Shown piece after piece: positions 27,041-37,022 of a stretch of DNA of 64,000 nt; the stretch's first letter is position 1; every line of letters starts with the position of its first letter. The position numbers were made by a program, and so were the translations under genes. This stretch comes from Gammaproteobacteria bacterium. Lineage in GTDB: Bacteria; Pseudomonadota; Gammaproteobacteria; Competibacterales; Competibacteraceae. The notes beneath the pieces are model-generated. The model was not told the origin of the DNA, did no database searches, and saw nothing but the letters and a program-made list of their open reading frames with translations. The DNA lies in assembly GCA_024234995.1 (NCBI GenBank), contig JACKNF010000006.1, positions 124,001 to 188,000 on the forward strand, in the 5' to 3' direction.

Positions 27041-28297
27041 TCAGCGCTTCATCGACTCAAAAAAATCCTTATTGGTCTTAGTATTCTTCAATCGCTCCAG
27101 CAGAAACTCCATGGCCTGCAACTCATCCATCGGATGCAGCAGTTTGCGCAGAATCCACATCTTCTGCAGATCGTCTTGATCGGTGAGTAATTCCTCGCGG
27201 CGAGTACCAGAACGATTGATATCGATGGCTGGGAATACCCGCTTCTCGGAAATCCGCCGGTCGAGATGAATTTCCATGTTGCCGGTACCCTTGAATTCCT
27301 CATAGATCACATCATCCATACGTGAGCCGGTATCAATCAAGGTCGTCGCGAGAATGGTGAGTGAGCCACCTTCCTCAATATTCCGCGCCGCGCCGAAGAA
27401 GCGCTTCGGCTTCTGCAGCGCGTTCGCGTCCACGCCACCGGTCAGCACCTTGCCAGAGGACGGCACCACCGTATTGTAGGCCCGCGCCAGCCGGGTAATG
27501 GAATCCAGCAGGATCACCACATCACGCTTATGCTCTACCAGCCGTTTGGCCTTGTCCGATACCATTTCCGCTACTTGGACATGGCGGGTTGCCGGTTCAT
27601 CAAAGGTGCTAGATACCACCTCGCCCCGCACCGAGCGCTGCATTTCAGTTACTTCTTCCGGCCGCTCATCAATCAACAATACGATCAAATAGCACTCGGG
27701 ATGGTTGGCAGCGATGCTCTGGGCAATGTTTTGCAACATCATGGTCTTGCCCGCCTTAGGCGGTGAGACGATCAAACCGCGCTGGCCCTTGCCAATCGGA
27801 GCAATCAGATCGATCACCCGTGCGGTAATGTCCTCGGTACTGCCGTTGCCACGCTCTAACTGCATGCGCTCGGTGGCGTGCAGCGGCGTCAGGTTCTCAA
27901 ACAGCACTTTATTCTTGGAGGCTTCCGGCGGCTCGAAATTGATGTCGCTGACCTTTAACAGCGCAAAATAGCGCTCACCCTCCTTAGGCGGGCGGATTTT
28001 GCCGCTCACCGTGTCACCGGTGCGCAGGTTGAAGCGGCGGATCTGGCTGGGCGAAACATAGATATCGTCAGGACCGGCCAGATAAGAGCTGTCGGCGGAG
28101 CGCAGGAACCCAAAGCCGTCCTGAAGAATTTCCAGCACCCCATCGCCGTAGATATCCTCACCGTTTTTAGCCAACGACTTGAGAATGGCAAAAATCACAT
28201 CCTGTTTTCGGGACCGTGCCGTACCTTCGAGCTTCAGTTCTTGCGCGATGGCGATCAGGTCGGCGGCGGATTTCTTTTTAAGTTCGGTCAGATTCAT
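27041..28297 (-). CDS. rho: Transcription termination factor Rho
   Basis: This 418-residue hexameric RNA helicase ends transcription at C-rich rut sites. Visible features are an N-terminal NLTELKKKSAADLIAIAQEL helix bundle, the RNA-binding cold-shock fold with GFGFLRSADSSYLAGPDDIY, the Walker A SPPKAGKTMML, the Walker B VVILLDSITRLARAYN and the Q-loop/R-loop GKVLTGGVDANAL. The length matches E. coli Rho (419). It lies downstream of trxA on the same strand, an arrangement common in gammaproteobacteria. Confidence 0.98.
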   Translation of the reverse strand: MNLTELKKKSAADLIAIAQELKLEGTARSRKQDVIFAILKSLAKNGEDIYGDGVLEILQDGFGFLRSADSSYLAGPDDIYVSPSQIRRFNLRTGDTVSGKIRPPKEGERYFALLKVSDINFEPPEASKNKVLFENLTPLHATERMQLERGNGSTEDITARVIDLIAPIGKGQRGLIVSPPKAGKTMMLQNIAQSIAANHPECYLIVLLIDERPEEVTEMQRSVRGEVVSSTFDEPATRHVQVAEMVSDKAKRLVEHKRDVVILLDSITRLARAYNTVVPSSGKVLTGGVDANALQKPKRFFGAARNIEEGGSLTILATTLIDTGSRMDDVIYEEFKGTGNMEIHLDRRISEKRVFPAIDINRSGTRREELLTDQDDLQKMWILRKLLHPMDELQAMEFLLERLKNTKTNKDFFESMKR

Positions 28298-28489
28298 GGA
28301 GGCTTGCTCGAAGCAGATGGGCGCTGAGAGGGCGCGTCCGCGGGGAGGGGGGTCGGGAAATAGGCCGGGGACGGCCAGGTATCACAAGGAACGAGAGCTG
28401 AGGCAATGAAAGCGCTGCGATATAGCAGGCAAAAGCTAACACGGTTGCGAAACGGCGTCTAGCCTGGGGCCGACGCCGCACCGCGCATC

Positions 28490-28819
28490 TCAGCGCAGAT
28501 TGCTGTCAAGGAAAGCAGTCAATTGTGATTTAGACTGCGCACCGACCTTTTGCGCCTCGACATTACCGCCACGGAATAGCATCAGAGTGGGAATGCCACG
28601 GATGCCATACTTGGGTGGAGTGTTCTGGTTCTCGTCCACATTCAGTTTGCAAATCTTGACACGATCACCGTATTCCGCGGCAATTTCATCCAGGATGGGC
28701 GCAATCATCCGGCAAGGACCACACCATTCCGCCCAATAATCAACCAGGACTGGTTGCTCAGCCTTAAGAACCTCAGCCTCAAAAGTGTCGTCGGTAACAT
28801 GCACGATGTGTTCGCTCAT
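28490..28819 (-). CDS. trxA: Thioredoxin
   Basis: This 109-residue cytoplasmic thiol-disulfide reductant has the redox motif WCGPC (Cys33, Cys36) and the cis-proline loop GIRGIPTLMLF. The start MSEHIVH at 28819 is chosen because it matches the usual TrxA length and has a GGAG ribosome site 8-11 bases upstream. The open frame continues further upstream but that extension does not look like thioredoxin. It is divergent from rhlB and upstream of rho, as in many gammaproteobacteria. Confidence 0.97.
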   Translation of the reverse strand: MSEHIVHVTDDTFEAEVLKAEQPVLVDYWAEWCGPCRMIAPILDEIAAEYGDRVKICKLNVDENQNTPPKYGIRGIPTLMLFRGGNVEAQKVGAQSKSQLTAFLDSNLR

Positions 28820-29076
28820 AGGATAGCTCTCCGATTCAAAAAGTAGGAACAAGGCGGCGGAACAGACTGGAAACAGGTAGGGTACGCAACTGTCAGGCAT
28901 ACTTGAAGGAACCGCCACCGGGACGCGTCCGGCGAAAATCAGCAGCGCGCGGCGTTCAACAAGACATATTGTGGCAAAATACTCCACCGGGGCACAAATC
29001 TTTCATTCCTTTTTACACCTGGATAGGCGCTCGTGCCAACCCCCTCACCCTGCTTACTCGGGATAGTCGCACAATC
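28820..29076. promoter_or_regulatory. Divergent trxA-rhlB intergenic region
   Basis: This 257-base stretch lies between divergent starts and must hold promoters for both directions. Nothing in it matches a consensus promoter well enough to place one. An upstream in-frame extension of rhlB (from 28903) is open but shows no family similarity. Confidence 0.4.
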
Positions 29077-30351
29077 ATGCAAAAAGATCATCTCACTCAT
29101 GTCCCGTTTTCCTCGCTGAGCCTGACCGACTCGTTACTGGAAAGCCTGGAAGACGCTGGCTTCGTTTATTGTACGCCGATTCAGGCTGCCACACTGCCGC
29201 TGGCGCTCAAAGGTCAAGATATCGCTGGCCAAGCACAGACTGGCACCGGCAAAACGGCGGCGTATGTGTTGGCCGCTCTGCATTACCTGATGGAAACGCC
29301 TGTCGCTGAGAACGCCACCGGGCCTTGGGCCATCGTAATCGCGCCAACGCGGGAACTGGCAGTGCAAATTCACCGTGATGCTGAACTATTAGGCCGTTAC
29401 ACAGGCCTCAAATTCGCCGCCGTCTATGGCGGAACAGGTTATGACAGTCAGCGCCGCCAACTGGAAGCGGGCGTCGACGTGCTCATTGGCACCCCCGGAC
29501 GGCTCATCGACTATTACAAACAGGGAGTTTATAAGCTCAATCACATCGAAATTGTGATCCTGGATGAGGCCGACCGCATGTTCGACCTAGGTTTCATCAC
29601 CGATATCCGTTATCTGCTGCGTAAGATGCCATCCCCTGACCAGCGCATGAACATGCTGTTCTCAGCCACTTTGAGCAACCGGGTCATGGAGTTGGCTTAT
29701 GAGCATATGAATGATCCCCAAGTGGTTCGGATTGAGTCCGAGCATATCACCGCCGAGAAGGTGCGCCAGGCGCTTTACCATGTGTCTGCTCACGATAAGA
29801 TTCCGTTGTTGCTGGGAATCATGCGCCAGCAAGATCCAAAACGCACCATGATCTTTGTCAACACCAAGCGGACAGCAGACCGGGTGACCGGCTATCTGTT
29901 GGGTAATGGCTACGATGCCGGCGTATTGTCGGGCGATATTCCACAGAATAAGCGCCTTCAATTGCTACAAGCCTTCCAGCGCGGCGAATTGCCGATTCTA
30001 GTGGCGACCGACGTAGCGGCGCGGGGCCTGCATATTTCAGATGTGACCCACGTCATCAATTTTGATCTACCGCAGGACCGGGAGGATTACGTCCACCGCA
30101 TTGGCCGCACCGCCCGCATTGGCGCCAGCGGCGATGCCATCAGCTTTGCCTGCGAGGAATATGTGTACTCGCTACCTGAGATCGAAGATTTCATCGGTCA
30201 GAAGATTCCGGTATTGCCGATTACCGAAGAGCTGCTGCTGGAGTATAAACCGCCTAAACGATTGGAGCGCCACCGCTCTCCCCTATCCGGCGGCGAACCA
30301 CGCGGGCGTAGCCGGAACCCCCATCATCGACGGCCGGCCCATCGCGGCTGA
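29077..30351 (+). CDS. rhlB: ATP-dependent RNA helicase RhlB
   Basis: This 424-residue DEAD-box helicase has the Q motif (FVYCTPIQAATLPLAL), Walker A AQTGTGKT, DEAD, the FSAT motif III, VATDVAARGLHI and HRIGRTARIG. A basic arginine-rich tail at the C-terminus is typical of RhlB, the helicase of the RNA degradosome. Start ATG 29077 (MQKDHLTHVPFSSL) is chosen since the E. coli protein starts similarly and is 421 residues. Divergent trxA-rho supports the assignment. Confidence 0.95.
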   Translation: MQKDHLTHVPFSSLSLTDSLLESLEDAGFVYCTPIQAATLPLALKGQDIAGQAQTGTGKTAAYVLAALHYLMETPVAENATGPWAIVIAPTRELAVQIHRDAELLGRYTGLKFAAVYGGTGYDSQRRQLEAGVDVLIGTPGRLIDYYKQGVYKLNHIEIVILDEADRMFDLGFITDIRYLLRKMPSPDQRMNMLFSATLSNRVMELAYEHMNDPQVVRIESEHITAEKVRQALYHVSAHDKIPLLLGIMRQQDPKRTMIFVNTKRTADRVTGYLLGNGYDAGVLSGDIPQNKRLQLLQAFQRGELPILVATDVAARGLHISDVTHVINFDLPQDREDYVHRIGRTARIGASGDAISFACEEYVYSLPEIEDFIGQKIPVLPITEELLLEYKPPKRLERHRSPLSGGEPRGRSRNPHHRRPAHRG

Positions 30352-30363
30352 AGCGGCGCCACC

Positions 30364-31905
30364 ATGATCCAATCCCTTTCCTCATCTCCTAAATGCAGCG
30401 TCGCCAGCGGTCATCCACAGGTGACAGAAGCCGCCTGCACCATTCTGCAAGCTGGCGGTAATGCTTTCGATGCCGTCGTAGCCGCCGGTTTTGCCAGCGC
30501 AGTGGCCGAACCGGCGCTCACCAGCCTGGGAGGCGGCGGGTTCCTGCTGGCACGCATGGCGCAAGGACGGGCAGTGCTGTTCGATTTCTTTGTCAACACA
30601 CCGGGGCAAGGCCTGCGTGCCAGTGAGTTGCAACCGCATTTCCTGCCCATCACCGTTCGTTTCCCCAGCAGTGAGCAAATCTTTAACGTTGGTTTGGGAT
30701 CGGTAGCGGTGCCAGGCGTATTACGGGGTTATCTGCACATTCACCGCCGACTGGGCCGGCTGCCATTGACCGACGTGCTGACACCGGCTATCAACCTGGC
30801 ACGCGATGGGATCATGATCAACCGTGCGCAGGCTTATTTCCTGAATTTACTGGTGCCGGTCATGACCCTGACCGGCGCGGGGCGGACATTGTTTCAACCG
30901 GATGGACGCTATTTAAGCGAAGGCAGCATCTTTCGTAACCCTGATCTAGCCGCTTTTTTAGAGACGTTGCCCATAGGTGGCGAACAGGCGTTCTATGCGG
31001 GTGAATTGGCACAGCATATTGACCAGGACATGCGCGAGGGTGACGGATTATTAACCACCGCTGATTTGGCTGCTTATCAGGTCATCGAGCGTGAACCGCT
31101 ACCGGTCGACTATCGCGGTTTCCGGCTGCTGACCAATCCATCACCCTCATTTGGCGGTTCTTTGATCGCCTTGTCGTTGCGCCTGCTGGAAGCGCGCGAG
31201 ATGACCGGACTGGCCTTTGGCTCGCCCGCCCACCTGGCGCTGCTGGTCGCTGTGATGGAAGAAGTCGAGCGCCGCCGCACCGAAGGTTATCTAAGTCCTG
31301 CGGATCTGGGTCAACCGGGCTTGACCGAAAGCCTGGAACGAGTGCGCCAAGTTTCTGGCGGCACGACCCATGTCAGCATTTGTGACGCTGAAGGGAATGC
31401 TGCCACCATGACCACCTCCAATGGCGAAGGCTCCGGCTACTTTGTCCCCAATACCGGCATCATGCTCAATAATATGATGGGTGAGGACGACCTGCATCCT
31501 GAAGGCTTCCATGTCAGCCCGCCCGGCATGCGGGTTGCGTCAATGATGGCACCGTCGCTACTGCTGGAAAACAACCACGTCCGGCTGGTACTGGGTAGCG
31601 GCGGCAGCAAGCGGATCCGTACGGCCTTGCTGCAAGTAATTAGCAACGACGTGGATTTTGGCATGCGTCTCCAGCAGGCGGTCGAGGCGCCGCGCCTGCA
31701 CTGGGACGGCCAGCAGGTGCAGATCGAACCGGATTTCAGCGACACCGCGCTAGCGGCGCTGGCGAAACGGTGGCCGCTCAACCGGTGGGCGATCCAGGAT
31801 GTTTACTTTGGCGGAGTTCACGCCGTGGCGCCGGGCGGCGAAGGTGCGGGTGATCCCCGACGTGGCGGTCATGCGGCCATCATTGAACTTCCCCCTTGCC
31901 CCTAG
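30364..31905 (+). CDS. ggt: Gamma-glutamyltransferase family protein
   Basis: This 513-residue Ntn hydrolase is normally made as a proenzyme that self-cleaves before a Thr. The N-terminal ASGHPQVTEAACTILQAGGN and SLGGGGFLLAR, and the cleavage region SGGTTHVSICDAEGNAATMT (Thr about residue 334) with VLGSGGSKRIRTA, are typical. No signal peptide is visible, so it is probably cytoplasmic, unlike E. coli Ggt, and may belong to a distinct subfamily with related substrates. It starts 12 bases after rhlB and may be read from the same transcript. Confidence 0.88.
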   Translation: MIQSLSSSPKCSVASGHPQVTEAACTILQAGGNAFDAVVAAGFASAVAEPALTSLGGGGFLLARMAQGRAVLFDFFVNTPGQGLRASELQPHFLPITVRFPSSEQIFNVGLGSVAVPGVLRGYLHIHRRLGRLPLTDVLTPAINLARDGIMINRAQAYFLNLLVPVMTLTGAGRTLFQPDGRYLSEGSIFRNPDLAAFLETLPIGGEQAFYAGELAQHIDQDMREGDGLLTTADLAAYQVIEREPLPVDYRGFRLLTNPSPSFGGSLIALSLRLLEAREMTGLAFGSPAHLALLVAVMEEVERRRTEGYLSPADLGQPGLTESLERVRQVSGGTTHVSICDAEGNAATMTTSNGEGSGYFVPNTGIMLNNMMGEDDLHPEGFHVSPPGMRVASMMAPSLLLENNHVRLVLGSGGSKRIRTALLQVISNDVDFGMRLQQAVEAPRLHWDGQQVQIEPDFSDTALAALAKRWPLNRWAIQDVYFGGVHAVAPGGEGAGDPRRGGHAAIIELPPCP

Positions 31906-31947
31906 GCCGCCTGGTAACAAAAATCCTTAACCGAAAGAAGGTATTGC

Positions 31948-33138
31948 ATGGAACTCAAGGATTATTTACTGCTACTCGCCCGCCGTGACGGGTCCGACAT
32001 TTATCTCAGCACCGGTGCGCCGCCTTGCGCCAAATTCCAGGGTGTGCTGCGGGCGCTGGACAAAGAACCCTTAGCGTATGGCCGGGTTAAGGAAATCGCC
32101 TATTCCATCCTGGATGCGGGGCAAATCGCGGAATTCGAGAAGACGCTGGAGATGAATCTTGCCATCAGCGAACCCGACATTGGCCGGTTCCGGGTCAACA
32201 TCTTCAGGCAGCGCGGCGAAGTATCGATGGTGATTCGCAATATCAAGACCGATTTGCCCAATGTTAAGGATTTGGGTTTGCCGCCGGTCTTGACTGAGGT
32301 AATCATGTCGAAACGCGGGCTGATCCTGTTCGTCGGCGGCACCGGTTCCGGCAAATCCACATCCCTGGCTGCATTGATCGATCACCGCAACACCCATAGC
32401 GGCGGGCATATCATCACCATCGAGGACCCGATTGAATTCGTACACCGGCATAAGCGCTCGATTGTCAACCAGCGCGAGGTGGGCGTGGATACGCTCAGTT
32501 ACGCCGATGCCCTGAAAAATACCCTGCGCCAAGCCCCCGACGTGATTCTGATCGGGGAAATTCGTGACCGCGAGACCATGGAGCATGCATTGGCGTTTGC
32601 GGAAACCGGCCATTTAGCGATTTCCACTCTGCATGCCAATAGTGCGAACCAAGCGCTGGACCGCATCATCAACTTCTTCCCCGAAGAACGGCGGCCGCAA
32701 TTGCAAAGTGATTTGTCCGCTAATCTGCGGGCGTTTATCTCGCAACGGCTGATTCCAACAGTGGATGGCAAACGGGTCGCGGCCATTGAGGTCTTGCTGC
32801 ATTCACCGATGGTGGAGACGCTGATCAAACGCGGCGAGGTCGCCGGCCTAAAGGAGATCATGGAGAAATCGGCTGGAATGGGCATGCAAACGTTTGATCA
32901 GGCGCTGTTTGCGCTATATCAAGCAGGCAAGATCAGTTTCGAGGAAGCCATCAAGAATGCCGATTCCGCCAACAATCTGCGCTTACGGATCAATCTATCC
33001 AACGGGGCGCCGAGCGCCGAAAAACCGGGCGGTTCAGGATTATCGCTGGAGGCGCTTGCCGAGCCTGAAGAGGAAGAAGAGCCCTCCTCCCCAGCAGCGC
33101 CGCCGCTGCGCACTCCACCACGCCCAGGGGGAGCCTGA
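31948..33138 (+). CDS. pilU: Type IV pilus retraction ATPase PilU
   Basis: This 396-residue cytoplasmic hexameric ATPase has Walker A GGTGSGKS at about residues 129-136, the Asp box IITIEDPIEF, the Walker B VILIGEIRDRETM and the His box HLAISTLHANSANQALDRI. The opening MELKDYLLLLARRDGSDIYL and the MVIRNIKTDLPNVKDLGLP segment are closer to PilU than to PilT. The C-terminal 40 residues are rich in E and P and probably disordered. No pilT lies in the window. A ribosome site GAAAGAAGG precedes the ATG. Confidence 0.93.
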   Translation: MELKDYLLLLARRDGSDIYLSTGAPPCAKFQGVLRALDKEPLAYGRVKEIAYSILDAGQIAEFEKTLEMNLAISEPDIGRFRVNIFRQRGEVSMVIRNIKTDLPNVKDLGLPPVLTEVIMSKRGLILFVGGTGSGKSTSLAALIDHRNTHSGGHIITIEDPIEFVHRHKRSIVNQREVGVDTLSYADALKNTLRQAPDVILIGEIRDRETMEHALAFAETGHLAISTLHANSANQALDRIINFFPEERRPQLQSDLSANLRAFISQRLIPTVDGKRVAAIEVLLHSPMVETLIKRGEVAGLKEIMEKSAGMGMQTFDQALFALYQAGKISFEEAIKNADSANNLRLRINLSNGAPSAEKPGGSGLSLEALAEPEEEEEPSSPAAPPLRTPPRPGGA

Positions 33139-33140
33139 GC

Positions 33141-33830
33141 ATGGCTATTGACGATCCGGCGCCGGGCTTGGCCGTACCGGCCTGGATCCGGGGTTTGATT
33201 TTCGATTGTGACGGGACGCTGGTTGATACCCTGCCCCTGCATTACGCGGCTTGGAGCGAAACCTTTGCCGAGCTGGGTTTATCGTGTCCATTGGAATTCC
33301 TGCTGCGGCACAACGGCAAACCGACGGATCGGATTGTAGCCCTGTACAACACCGAATTTAACCAAGCGATCGATATCAAGCAGTTTACCGAGGACAAGGA
33401 ACGCCGGACCTATGCCCGGCTTGACCTGGCTCAACCGCTCGAACCCGTGGCAGCTTTAGCGCGCCGCTACTACGGGCATTTGCCGATGGCGGTGGTTTCA
33501 GGCAGCAACCGCGCCAATGTAGAGCGAGCGCTGCGGGCGGCAGGACTGCGGGAATTGTTCCCAGTGGCCTTGACTGCGGATGATGGCCTACCGCCTAAAC
33601 CAGCACCGGACTTATTTCTGGAAGCCGCACGGCAGATCGATGTCGACCCTCATTACTGTCAGGTGTTCGAAGATGCGGATTCCGGTCTGGAAGCCGCGCG
33701 CCAGGCTGGAATGCGGGCAACGGATGTGCGTCCGGTGTTAGGGAATCAGATGGCTGTGATCAACCTGCGGGATGCAAATCTCTCCGTTCCCTCTCCAGCA
33801 AAGGGGGAACATATAGGTTCTATGCCATGA
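33141..33830 (+). CDS. HAD-superfamily phosphatase (YqaB/beta-PGM-like)
   Basis: This 229-residue HAD hydrolase has motif I IFDCDGTLVDTLP, motif II VVSGSNR, a Lys in LPPKPAPDLFLEAA and motif IV VFEDADSGLEAAR. The helical cap between residues 35 and 90 makes it a class I enzyme similar to fructose-1-phosphatase/phosphoglycolate phosphatase-like proteins. The ATG lies 2 bases after the pilU stop, suggesting one transcript, although no functional link is obvious. The C-terminal 20 residues diverge from the family and run into a palindromic repeat region. Confidence 0.9.
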   Translation: MAIDDPAPGLAVPAWIRGLIFDCDGTLVDTLPLHYAAWSETFAELGLSCPLEFLLRHNGKPTDRIVALYNTEFNQAIDIKQFTEDKERRTYARLDLAQPLEPVAALARRYYGHLPMAVVSGSNRANVERALRAAGLRELFPVALTADDGLPPKPAPDLFLEAARQIDVDPHYCQVFEDADSGLEAARQAGMRATDVRPVLGNQMAVINLRDANLSVPSPAKGEHIGSMP

Positions 33831-33840
33831 GCGCTGGATC

Positions 33841-33916
33841 GTAGGCTGGGCAAACGCGAAGCGTTGCCCAACAATGACTCAAGACGTTGGATTTCACTTC
33901 GTTCAACCCAGCCTGC
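33841..33916. repeat. Composite palindromic repeat between HAD phosphatase and prlC
   Basis: Outer arms AGGCTGGG (33843-33850) and CCCAGCCT (33907-33914) enclose an inner hairpin GGGCAAACGC / GCGTTGCCC and a second partial arm GTTGGATT / TTCAACCC. A related composite lies at 54421-54512 before narG. These look like members of a dispersed palindromic repeat family of the AGGTTGGGT / AACCCAACC kind. It lies between converging genes, so it could also act as a bidirectional transcription stop. Confidence 0.75.
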
Positions 33917-34002
33917 TTAACAGCTCAACTCTATTCAGAGACGGTATGGCCCAGGTTTTCCAAGTATTCAAAATGGCCAGTAAGAAAAATACTTGTTCCA
34001 CT

Positions 34003-36042
34003 TCAGGCAGTAATCCCGCTGAGCCGTAACAACGGTTCAATTATAGGTTCCCGCCCCCGGAATTCGACAAAACTCGCCAGCGCCGGCCGCGAGCCACCCA
34101 CTTCCAGGACACTTTTCCGGAAACGCGCCCCCGTTGCTGCATCGAAAATCCCGTTCTCTTCAAAGGCACTGAAGGCATCTGCTGACAGCACTTCTGCCCA
34201 TTTGTAGCTGTAATAGCCCGCCGCGTAACCACCGGAGAAAATGTGAGTAAAGGCATTGGGAAAGCGGTTCCAGGCGGGCGGGAGAATCACTGCCACCTGT
34301 TGCCGGACCTCATCCAATATCTCCAATACCCGCCCGCCGCGCTCCGGATCGTATTCACGGTGCAACCGGAAATCGAACAAGCTGAACTCCAGTTGCCGAA
34401 CCAGAAATATGCCTGCTTGAAAGTGCTTAGCCGCCCGCATCCGCTGATACAGCGCCTCTGGTAATGGCTCGCCCGTTTGATAATGACCGGCCAGTAAATC
34501 CAGTGCCTCCCGCGACCAGCACCAGTTCTCCAGAAATTGACTCGGCAGTTCCACAGCATCCCATTCCACGCCGTGGATGCCAGCGACCGGGAGATAGTTG
34601 ACCGTGGTCAACAGATGGTGCAGCCCATGGCCGAATTCGTGGAACATCGTCAGCACTTCGCTGTGGGTCAGCAGTGCGGGATCATCACCCACCGGCGCTG
34701 TGAAGTTGCATACCAGATAAGCCGCTGGAGTGCGGATCGTATCACCGGTCCGCCGCCGCGCCAGACAACCATCCATCCACGCGCCGCCGCGTTTGTGAGG
34801 CCGGGCGTACAAATCCAGATAGAACCGCCCGCGCACATCGCCCTGGGCGTCCACCATTTCATAAACGCGCACATCGGGATGCCAGACCTCGACGCCTTCC
34901 ACCGGGCGGATGATGATGCTAAACAACCGTTCCGCCACCGCGAACAAGCCAGGAAGAACCCGAGTGACTGGAAAATATGGCCGCAGTTCCTCTTGCGACA
35001 ACTGATAACGGTGCTGGCGCAGCTTCTCCGAGTAATAGCCAATGTCCCAGGCTTCCAATGTGTCCACACCGAACTGTGTACGGGCGAATTCCCGCAGCTC
35101 TTCCAATTCCCGTTGTGCCTGGGGACGGACGCGATATGCCAGGTCGTAAAGAAAGTCCAAAACCTGGTGGGGCGTATCCGCCATCTTGGTGGCTAGCGAA
35201 TATTCGGTGTAATTATTGAAATCGAGTAATTGGGCCAATTCATGGCGCAGTGACAGAATACGCTCCATCACTGGTCCGTTATCCCACTGTCCTGCCGTTG
35301 GTCCTTGATCGGAAGCACGGGTACTGTAAGCGGCATACATTTCCCGCCGCAACTCGCGGTCATCCGCGTAGTTCAGCACGGGCAGATAGGAAGGCAGCTC
35401 CAGGGTCAGCAGCCAGCCCTCCAGCCCCCGTTGCCGCGCCGTCTGCCGGGCCGAAGCACGCGCTGAATCCGGCAACCCGGCCAGCGCCGCCTCATCATTC
35501 ACTTGCTTGGTCCATGCCTGCGTCGCGTCCAGCACGTTTTGTGCGAATTGAGCGTTCAATTGCGTCAATTCCTGCATGATGACCTTATAGCGGTCGCGTT
35601 GCTCCGACGGCAACGCAATGCCCGATAATTTAAAGTCACGCAAGGCATCATCGATCACCTTGCATTGTGCCGCGTCGAGCCGGTCATATTCCGGGCTATC
35701 GGCGATATGCTGGTAGGCGCGATAGAGTTTCTCGTGCTGACCCCGTTCAGTGTGGTAGGCGCTAAGTTTTGGCAGACAAGCGTTATAGGCGGCGCGCAAG
35801 GCCTCGGAATCCAGGACAGCATGCAGGTGATTGACCGGGGACCAGGTCTTATTCAACCGGTCATCCAAATCCTCCAGCGATTCAATCAGGCTCGCCCACG
35901 TCGGCTCCGTATTCGCGGCCAGTAACCGTTCCAGGTCCGCGCGATTAGCGGCCAGCCGTTCATCAATGGCCGGTTCAATGTGTTCCGGTTTGATGGCTTC
36001 ATAGGAAGGCAGATCGGCAGCAGTGAGTAACGGATTAATCAT
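34003..36042 (-). CDS. prlC: Oligopeptidase A (M3 metallopeptidase)
   Basis: This 679-residue zinc peptidase degrades short peptides, including signal peptide fragments, in the cytoplasm. The zinc motif HEFGHGLHHL is at about residue 465, and the segments MVDAQGDVRGRFYLDLYARPHKR and CNFTAPVGDDPALLTH match the family closely. Start MINPLLTAADLPSY (36042) is chosen because it aligns with E. coli PrlC (680 residues). The longer open frame upstream overlaps the GIDE gene. It is transcribed after the lemA-GIDE pair. Confidence 0.96.
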   Translation of the reverse strand: MINPLLTAADLPSYEAIKPEHIEPAIDERLAANRADLERLLAANTEPTWASLIESLEDLDDRLNKTWSPVNHLHAVLDSEALRAAYNACLPKLSAYHTERGQHEKLYRAYQHIADSPEYDRLDAAQCKVIDDALRDFKLSGIALPSEQRDRYKVIMQELTQLNAQFAQNVLDATQAWTKQVNDEAALAGLPDSARASARQTARQRGLEGWLLTLELPSYLPVLNYADDRELRREMYAAYSTRASDQGPTAGQWDNGPVMERILSLRHELAQLLDFNNYTEYSLATKMADTPHQVLDFLYDLAYRVRPQAQRELEELREFARTQFGVDTLEAWDIGYYSEKLRQHRYQLSQEELRPYFPVTRVLPGLFAVAERLFSIIIRPVEGVEVWHPDVRVYEMVDAQGDVRGRFYLDLYARPHKRGGAWMDGCLARRRTGDTIRTPAAYLVCNFTAPVGDDPALLTHSEVLTMFHEFGHGLHHLLTTVNYLPVAGIHGVEWDAVELPSQFLENWCWSREALDLLAGHYQTGEPLPEALYQRMRAAKHFQAGIFLVRQLEFSLFDFRLHREYDPERGGRVLEILDEVRQQVAVILPPAWNRFPNAFTHIFSGGYAAGYYSYKWAEVLSADAFSAFEENGIFDAATGARFRKSVLEVGGSRPALASFVEFRGREPIIEPLLRLSGITA

Positions 36043-36065
36043 GGTTTGGAAATCCTGGGTTTCTT

Positions 36066-37004
36066 TTAAAGCCATTTGAGCAGAAAACCGGCTGCCAGCA
36101 CGGCTGCCAGCAAACAACCGGCGGCACGCCATTGAAAATAACGGATCAGCCGGCCTTCCTCACGGAAAGCGGCGATAATAAAGGGCCGGGCTGGGTCGCC
36201 GGTGTCAGCCAGTAAATGGACTTCCGGTTCTAACGCCTGTTGCACCTGTTTCCGCCGAACCTGTTTCTCGGCTGCGCGCCGCGCCGCTTCCCATTCATCC
36301 GGATCGATCCAGCCATTGCGGCGGCGGTCAAACAGATTCATTCGTTGCGGGTCACGCTTCCAGCGTTCCAGCAATTCCGCAACCTCCCGGTGCGTATCGG
36401 GCGCTTCGCGCAGACCGCCAACGGTCTGGAACCCGCCGATCGCGTGTAATTCCTCACCCGGCATAATACGTTGCTCGATATGGCGGTAGGCGGCACCGAT
36501 GCCCCACAGTGCATGGGAGCGCACGCCGCTTTCACTGGCATACCAGACATCCCGCCGGGTCTTGACGAAGTGAGCGCCGTCAGGATTGATTACGCAACGC
36601 CCCGTGCCGTCATCCAGCAGGAACAAACTGTCGCTTTCGCCCGAATCAACTGGCCACCAGCGGCCGTTCGAGGAACGTTCCTCGATCTCGTAGTAATACC
36701 AGACACAGGGCAGATGACTCAGCGGCGCCAGAACCGGCGGCCCTTCCATTAACTGGGCACGGCCATAAAGTTCGACATACCCTTGGGGCGCGGAACGGAT
36801 GCGGGCAATGGGTGTATCCGCCAATCGCCAAGCCCTTCGCCCAAAATACAAAGCCCCGTAAGATGCGATAATGACGACCGCCAAGGCAAGCGCTGAAAAC
36901 AGGAGCCGCTCATCCGCTGCATCCATTCCCTGCCGCAGCAGGAGAAAACTGCCGAACCAAAGCGCACCAAACAGCAGAAATCCTTTAACACCTGGATTGC
37001 GCAT
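36066..37004 (-). CDS. GIDE-domain membrane protein
   Basis: This 312-residue protein has two N-terminal transmembrane helices (about residues 8-26 and 35-52), a GIDE (MULAN-like) domain and a C-terminal helix (about 290-310). The segments RIRSAPQGYVELYGRAQL, CVWYYYEIEER and DDGTGRCVINPDGA are typical of GIDE proteins, which are related to mitochondrial E3 ligase partners. In bacteria they lack the RING domain, and their function is not settled. The gene follows a LemA gene, a pairing often seen. The middle RRRNGWIDPDEWE resembles an EF-hand loop, but calcium binding is not established. Confidence 0.8.
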   Translation of the reverse strand: MRNPGVKGFLLFGALWFGSFLLLRQGMDAADERLLFSALALAVVIIASYGALYFGRRAWRLADTPIARIRSAPQGYVELYGRAQLMEGPPVLAPLSHLPCVWYYYEIEERSSNGRWWPVDSGESDSLFLLDDGTGRCVINPDGAHFVKTRRDVWYASESGVRSHALWGIGAAYRHIEQRIMPGEELHAIGGFQTVGGLREAPDTHREVAELLERWKRDPQRMNLFDRRRNGWIDPDEWEAARRAAEKQVRRKQVQQALEPEVHLLADTGDPARPFIIAAFREEGRLIRYFQWRAAGCLLAAVLAAGFLLKWL

Positions 37005-37022
37005 GGGCGCGCTCCGTTGGAA

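Noticed and set aside
28820..28987. Longer start for thioredoxin
   Set aside because: The added 56 residues have no thioredoxin similarity, and a GGAG site fits the ATG at 28819.
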